From positions 1 through 9,330 of the forward strand of contig JBFFNE010000100.1 in NCBI GenBank assembly GCA_041563315.1: a stretch of DNA of 9,330 bases, read 5' to 3'. How positions within the stretch are numbered: the stretch's first letter is position 1; each line of letters starts with the position of its first letter. Under the pieces are notes generated by a model. It saw only the letters and a list, made by a program, of their open reading frames with translations, searched no databases and had not been told where the DNA came from. The stretch is from JBFEYJ01 sp041563315 (lineage in GTDB: Bacteria > Pseudomonadota > Gammaproteobacteria > Thiohalomonadales > Thiohalomonadaceae). The translations under genes and the position numbers were made by a program. Positions 5,976-9,330 of this stretch are shown here, in pieces.

Positions 5976-6027
5976 GGAAGGAGAAGGGAGAGGAGCAAAG
6001 AGGAGGCGGGGAGAGGAAGGAAAAAAA
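5976..6027 (+). other. Purine tract, 50 of 52 bases A/G
   Basis: Only C5996 and C6007 interrupt a run of G and A ending in seven A. On the coding (minus) strand this is a C/T tract between the typA terminator and the SulP promoter. Such tracts can adopt triplex (H-DNA) structure or, if transcribed, be an unstructured CU-rich leader. It is unlike the flanking sequence and codes for nothing recognisable. Confidence 0.6.
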
Positions 6028-6100
6028 TGACCACGGAATCCAGAAAAAATACGGGATGAGCGCTCTCCTCTATCCTGTAATTCCGGTGTCCGTGGCCATT
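6021..6100 (-). terminator. typA terminator: 75-bp imperfect palindrome plus T7
   Basis: On the minus strand AATGGCCACGGA (6100-6089) pairs with TCCGTGGTCATT (6037-6026), 12 bp with one G-T wobble, and seven T follow at once (6027-6021). Inside, further complementary blocks continue the stem (CCGG/CTGG, TAC/GTA, GGAT/ATCC) up to a GAGCGCTC core. It is much longer than a usual terminator. The CCACGGA ends resemble dispersed intergenic palindromes I recall from environmental gammaproteobacteria, so a small non-autonomous element acting as a terminator is plausible. Confidence 0.65.
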
Positions 6101-6145
6101 CAGCTTTGTTGACGCCTTCCTTTGCGTCTTTGCAGTGGATCAGGT

Positions 6146-7957
6146 TTAAGCGCGCGACGCCCTCTTGCGATCGTTCTCGGACAGCAACTTCTTGCGCAGA
6201 CGGATGTGGTTAGGGGTTACCTCGACCAACTCGTCATCGTCGATGAACTCCAGCGCCTGCTCCAAGGTATGAACCACTGGCGGGGTCAGTACCTGGGCTT
6301 CGTCCGTTCCCGAGGCACGGACGTTAGTTAGCTGCTTCCCCTTGAGAATATTGACCACCAGGTCATTATCACGCGAGTGCAGACCGACGATCATCCCCTC
6401 GTAGACCTCGGCACCGTGGCCGACAAACATCCGGCCGCGCTCTTGCAGGTTGAAGATGGCGTTGGTCAACGCCTTGCCCGGGGCATTGGCGATCATGACA
6501 CCGTTTTTGCGACTGCCATAATCGCCCCGCTTGAAGGGTCCGTAGTGATCGAAGACGCTGTAGATCAGACCAGAACCCTGAGTCGCGGTAAGGAACTCCG
6601 TACGAAAACCGATCAGGCCACGTGCCGGCATGATGTAATCCAGTCTCACTCGGCCACGGCCATCAGGCACCATGTTCTTCAGATCGCCACCGCGGTTACC
6701 CAGACGCTCCATAACGGCGCCCTGGTGCTGCTCCTCCACATCCACGGTGACCTGCTCGAAGGGCTCTTGCGGTTCGCCGTCGATTTCGCGGATGATAACC
6801 TCGGGACGGGAGACACCGAGCTCGAAGCCTTCGCGGCGCATATTTTCGATCAACACCGACAGATGCAGTTCGCCACGCCCGGAGACACGAAACTTGTCCG
6901 GGTCGGACCCCTGCTCCACACGCAGCGCCACATTGTGTACCAGCTCCTGATCCAGGCGCTCCTTGATCTGGCGCGAGGTCACATACTTGCCATCCTTACC
7001 GGCGAAGGGGGAGTTGTTGACCTGGAAGGTCATGCTCACGGTCGGCTGGTCCACTGACAATGGCGCCAGCGCCTCGACGGCATTGGGATCACACAACGTG
7101 TCGGAAATATTCAGCGGGTCAATACCGGTGAAACAGACAATGTCACCGGCCTGGGCCTCGTCGACCTCAATACGCTCCAGCCCCATAAAGCCGAGCAGTT
7201 GCAGGATACGACCGTTGCGCCGCTTGCCTTCCTTGTCAACAATGGTCACCTGAGTGTTGGTCTTGACCCGGCCGCGGTTGATACGGCCGATACCGATAAC
7301 CCCGACATAACTGTTGTAGTCGAGCTGGGAAACCTGAAGCTGGAAGGCGTCTTCCGGCTCCACCTGCGGCGGATGGACCTTATCGACGATGGTCTGCAGC
7401 AGCGGTTCCATATCGCCTGAGCGCACATCGGACTCAAGACCGGCGAAACCGCTCAGACCCGAGGCGTAAACCACCGGAAAGTCGAGCTGCTCGTCGGTGG
7501 CGCCAAGGCGGTCGAACAGGTCGAAAGTCTGGTCCAGTGCCCATTCAGGACGCGCTGCCGGACGGTCGATCTTGTTCACCACCACGATCGGCTTGAGCCC
7601 ACGAGCCAGCGCCTTCTCTGTGACGAAGCGGGTTTGTGGCATCGGGCCTTCCACGGCATCAACCAGCAGCAGCACCGAGTCGACCATGGAGAGTACCCGC
7701 TCGACCTCACCGCCGAAGTCGGCGTGTCCGGGGGTATCGACGATATTGATGCGGTACTCGCCCCACTTGATCGCGGTGGGCTTGGCGAGGATGGTAATAC
7801 CGCGCTCACGCTCCTGATCGTTAGAGTCCATGGCACGTTCTTCCAGCTGGGTGCGGGCATCCAGGGTGTCGGACTGTTTCAGTAGCTGGTCAACAAGGGT
7901 GGTCTTGCCATGGTCGACGTGGGCGATGATGGCGATATTACGGAGATTTTCAATCAC
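6146..7957 (-). CDS. typA: Ribosome-associated translational GTPase TypA/BipA
   Basis: A 603-residue GTPase of the EF-G family (E. coli BipA has 607). It binds the 70S ribosome and helps 50S assembly and growth under stress and cold. The G domain shows the P-loop AHVDHGKT (12-19), RGITI (52-56), DTPGH with His78 (74-78) and NKID (128-131). After it come the EF-Tu-like domain 2 (QLDYNSYVGVIGIGRI), the EF-G III/V-like domains (FRVSGRGELHLSVLIENMRR, DYIMPARGLIGFR) and the BipA-specific C-terminus (GHGAEVYEGMIVG, RASGTDEA, EFIDDDELVEVTP). A longer frame opens at an ATG at 8026, but its extra 23 residues are absent from the family. The GTG at 7957 gives the exact family start (IENLRNIAI) and has GGAAAG eight bases upstream. 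It is monocistronic, between two terminators. Confidence 0.97.
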   Translation of the reverse strand: MIENLRNIAIIAHVDHGKTTLVDQLLKQSDTLDARTQLEERAMDSNDQERERGITILAKPTAIKWGEYRINIVDTPGHADFGGEVERVLSMVDSVLLLVDAVEGPMPQTRFVTEKALARGLKPIVVVNKIDRPAARPEWALDQTFDLFDRLGATDEQLDFPVVYASGLSGFAGLESDVRSGDMEPLLQTIVDKVHPPQVEPEDAFQLQVSQLDYNSYVGVIGIGRINRGRVKTNTQVTIVDKEGKRRNGRILQLLGFMGLERIEVDEAQAGDIVCFTGIDPLNISDTLCDPNAVEALAPLSVDQPTVSMTFQVNNSPFAGKDGKYVTSRQIKERLDQELVHNVALRVEQGSDPDKFRVSGRGELHLSVLIENMRREGFELGVSRPEVIIREIDGEPQEPFEQVTVDVEEQHQGAVMERLGNRGGDLKNMVPDGRGRVRLDYIMPARGLIGFRTEFLTATQGSGLIYSVFDHYGPFKRGDYGSRKNGVMIANAPGKALTNAIFNLQERGRMFVGHGAEVYEGMIVGLHSRDNDLVVNILKGKQLTNVRASGTDEAQVLTPPVVHTLEQALEFIDDDELVEVTPNHIRLRKKLLSENDRKRASRA

Positions 7958-7996
7958 AGAAGGTACTTTCCAAGGTGCGGGGTAAAAGTGGGCGCG

Positions 7997-8023
7997 ATCA
8001 TACCCGAAAAACCGACAAAACAA
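7997..8023 (-). promoter_or_regulatory. Likely promoter of typA
   Basis: Minus strand TATGAT (8002-7997) is a 5/6 match for a -10 box. The best -35 is TTGTTT (8023-8018), with a short 15-base spacer. Transcription would start near 7990, giving a leader of about 33 bases and excluding the ATG at 8026, which agrees with the GTG start of typA. Confidence 0.4.
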
Positions 8024-8059
8024 CATGAAATTATTCTGGCGAGGCCCAGCCCTTCAGCG

Positions 8060-8091
8060 AAAACCGTGAGCAAGACGTGCATGGCTCACGG
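8060..8091 (-). terminator. Terminator of the GNAT-Sel1 unit
   Basis: Minus strand: CCGTGAGC, a 12-base loop, GCTCACGG, then TTTT (8063-8060). The 8-bp stem is perfect, the T-run short. It lies about 115 bases after the Sel1 gene stop and before the typA promoter, separating the two transcription units. Confidence 0.6.
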
Positions 8092-8206
8092 AAAATGCCC
8101 TCAGGCGTCTCCGAAATAACGTGCCGGAAGGGGGGAAGAAGGCGGCTATAGCACAGCCGATGCTCTGGCGGTCAGTGGAGAGGGGGGGCCGAGCAGAGCG
8201 TACTGC

Positions 8207-8695
8207 TTACTGCTCGTCCTGCTGATAATGCTCGGTCATGAACAGTGCGGCGTCGTCCTGCCCTTTGGCAATGGCGCGCTGCAGCCACAACTTGGCCTTG
8301 GCGTCATCCATCTCCACGCCGAGCCCCTCGGCATAGATCACCCCGAGCAGGTACTGGGCATCCGCCATCCCCTGCTCGGCCGCCTTGAGCATCCACTCGG
8401 CGGCCAGCTCGGCGCTGAGTTCCGCCTCTACCAGCAGATGGGCCAGATTGAACTGCGCCTCGGCAACGCCTTGTTCGGCAGCCAGCTGATACCAGTGCAG
8501 CGCCTGTTTGACATCACGCTCGGCCGCTGGTGCATTGTCATACGCCGCGCCGAGGTTAAGCTGGGCATAGGCATCGCCGGCCTCGGCCTGGGCGCGCAGA
8601 GCCGCTATGTCCGTGCCTCCCGTAGCCAGTAACGAGCCAGACATCAGCATAAAACCACACAACAAGGACAAATGCTTCACCAACATAACTCTCAT
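8207..8695 (-). CDS. Secreted Sel1-repeat (SLR/TPR-like) protein
   Basis: A 162-residue protein from the ATG at 8695. Residues 1-24 form a signal peptide (MRVMLVKHLSLLCGFMLM, likely cut after SLLA). There is no lipobox, so it should be periplasmic. Three Sel1-like repeats follow: about 41-76 (AYAQLNLGAAYDN, WYQLAAEQG), 77-109 (AEAQFNLAHLLVE, WMLKAAEQG) and 110-145 (ADAQYLLGVIYAEGLGVEMD, WLQRAIAKG), plus a partial fourth. Repeat 2 is shorter because it lacks the usual GxGV loop. Such alpha-solenoids bind other proteins; the partner is unknown. A TTG at 8743, next to the upstream stop codon, would add a basic extension before the signal peptide. GGGGA 12 bases before 8695 favours the ATG, and 8686 is a third option. 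It is probably co-transcribed with the GNAT gene 49 bp upstream. Confidence 0.85.
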   Translation of the reverse strand: MRVMLVKHLSLLCGFMLMSGSLLATGGTDIAALRAQAEAGDAYAQLNLGAAYDNAPAAERDVKQALHWYQLAAEQGVAEAQFNLAHLLVEAELSAELAAEWMLKAAEQGMADAQYLLGVIYAEGLGVEMDDAKAKLWLQRAIAKGQDDAALFMTEHYQQDEQ

Positions 8696-8744
8696 TTTAT
8701 TGAACAATCCCCAAAAGACTAACCGGCTTTTTCTTCGGGTCAAG

Positions 8745-9330
8745 TTATTTCATCACAGAACCGACAGGAGAGCCGTCACAGACGACTGCCGGGGATTGAT
8801 GTCGCTTGCGCGAGATGCCGAGGCTACGGGTGTAGACCACGACATCTACTGCCCTCCCCCCCTCATTGGGACAGGAGAAGTAGTTGTTCAGGGTGCGATC
8901 AACGTGAAAGCCTCCCTTTTCAAGCACTCGTGTCGAGGCGATATTTTCCTCCACACACAACGCCCACAGGGTACGTACCGGACTATGGCGTGATAATGCC
9001 TCGCCGACTAGTTGCAGCGCCTCACCGGCATACCCCTGCCCCCAGCGGTTACTCGCCAGCACGTAACCGATACCGGCATTCACGGCACTGATCCGGACGC
9101 CAATGGCCCCGACTACCCCGCTCTCGTCCTCGATCAGCCACACCAGGTTCTCACCGCATGACCAGTCCGCTATCGCCCTCAGCAGGAAACACTCACTATC
9201 AGCTAAGGAGGCATGGCGCGGCCATGCCAGATAGCGCGTTACCAATGGTTCACTGGCGTAGGCATAGATCGCGTGGCTATCGACCCGCTGTGGCGGACGA
9301 AGGATCAGGCGTACGCCCCGTAGCCTGGCC
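8745..9330 (-). CDS. GNAT-family N-acetyltransferase, 5' end missing
   Basis: At least 194 codons, open through the right edge. The visible N-terminal part reads ARLRGVRLILRPP and YAYASEPLVTRYLAWPRHAS, typical of RimJ/RimL-like acetyltransferases (Acetyltransf_3 type). WLIEDESGVVGAIGVR and AGIGYVLASNRWGQGYAGEA follow; the RWGQGYAGEA stretch is the acetyl-CoA pyrophosphate loop (R/Q-x-x-G-x-G/A). Then come ENIASTRVLEKGGFHVDRTL and a last strand DVVVYTRSL. The substrate (protein N-terminus, small molecule or other) cannot be told. About 20 residues after the last strand (GISRKRHQSP onward) form a basic, probably disordered tail beyond the usual domain end. A TTG at 9245 is an internal leucine codon, not the start. 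The Sel1 gene lies just downstream. Confidence 0.88.
   Translation of the reverse strand, partial: ARLRGVRLILRPPQRVDSHAIYAYASEPLVTRYLAWPRHASLADSECFLLRAIADWSCGENLVWLIEDESGVVGAIGVRISAVNAGIGYVLASNRWGQGYAGEALQLVGEALSRHSPVRTLWALCVEENIASTRVLEKGGFHVDRTLNNYFSCPNEGGRAVDVVVYTRSLGISRKRHQSPAVVCDGSPVGSVMK

Noticed and set aside
6377..7057. Plus-strand frame of 226 codons inside typA
   Set aside because: Long antisense frames are expected opposite a GC-rich conserved gene; the minus-strand TypA motifs explain the sequence.
8100..8206. G-rich stretch with a CGGCT-N7-AGCCG hairpin after the Sel1 gene, as a regulatory RNA or terminator
   Set aside because: A 5-bp stem without a T-run and no conserved RNA motif that I recognise; the hairpin at 8064-8091 is the better terminator.
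8696..8743. TTG start for the Sel1 protein at 8743
   Set aside because: It would put 16 residues with many basic ones before a good signal peptide. The ATG at 8695 has a GGGGA upstream and gives a normal exported protein.
8716..8743. TTGACC-N16-TAGTCT as a promoter for the Sel1 gene
   Set aside because: The -10 is poor (3/6), and transcription would start within the Shine-Dalgarno of the preferred ATG; read-through from the GNAT gene is simpler.
9243..9245. TTG 9245 as the start of the GNAT gene
   Set aside because: The frame stays open to the window end and the upstream codons (VRLILRPP, YAYASEP) match the family N-terminus, so the TTG is an internal leucine.

Overview
The window looks like ordinary chromosome from a gammaproteobacterium. 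The TypA/BipA protein follows the enterobacterial sequence almost motif for motif, the SulP transporter is DauA-like throughout, and pip and dtd are adjacent as in Pseudomonas. A c-type cytochrome with a CVSCH haem site and a DsrE-family gene hint at a respiratory, possibly sulfur-oxidising lineage (Chromatiales-like). That placement is inference only. No phage, integrase, transposase, CRISPR array, tRNA or rRNA was recognised.

Layout. Bases 1-239 (minus) hold the 5' end of an exported cytochrome c gene cut by the window edge. Bases 240-521 are a divergent promoter region with a TGTGA-N6-TCACA site (CRP-type core), a tandem TGTGACG repeat and a plausible sigma70 promoter. Bases 522-1070 (plus) encode a small membrane-anchored LuxR-type regulator. 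Everything after that lies on the minus strand. Read in the direction of transcription, from the right edge: a GNAT acetyltransferase (start beyond the window) followed by a secreted Sel1-repeat protein; typA; a DauA-like SulP transporter; a DsrE-family gene broken by two frameshifts; an OmpA-family lipoprotein; and the pip-dtd pair.

How the genes relate. GNAT and the Sel1 gene probably share a transcript, ended by a hairpin before typA. typA appears to stand alone, with a GTG start and an unusually long 75-bp palindrome followed by seven T as its terminator. The SulP gene has its own leader, containing a CACAGT-N5-ACTGTG palindrome and a nearly pure purine/pyrimidine tract. The OmpA-like gene ends at a classic hairpin terminator. 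pip and dtd are separated by 126 bp that hold a hairpin and a good promoter for dtd.

The most notable points are the DsrE-like gene, whose intact protein can be rebuilt by correcting a CT-repeat and a G-run; the membrane-tethered regulator facing the cytochrome gene across a CRP-like site; and the CCACGGA-ended palindrome after typA. I found no convincing new multi-gene system. No intergenic gap exceeds 300 bases.
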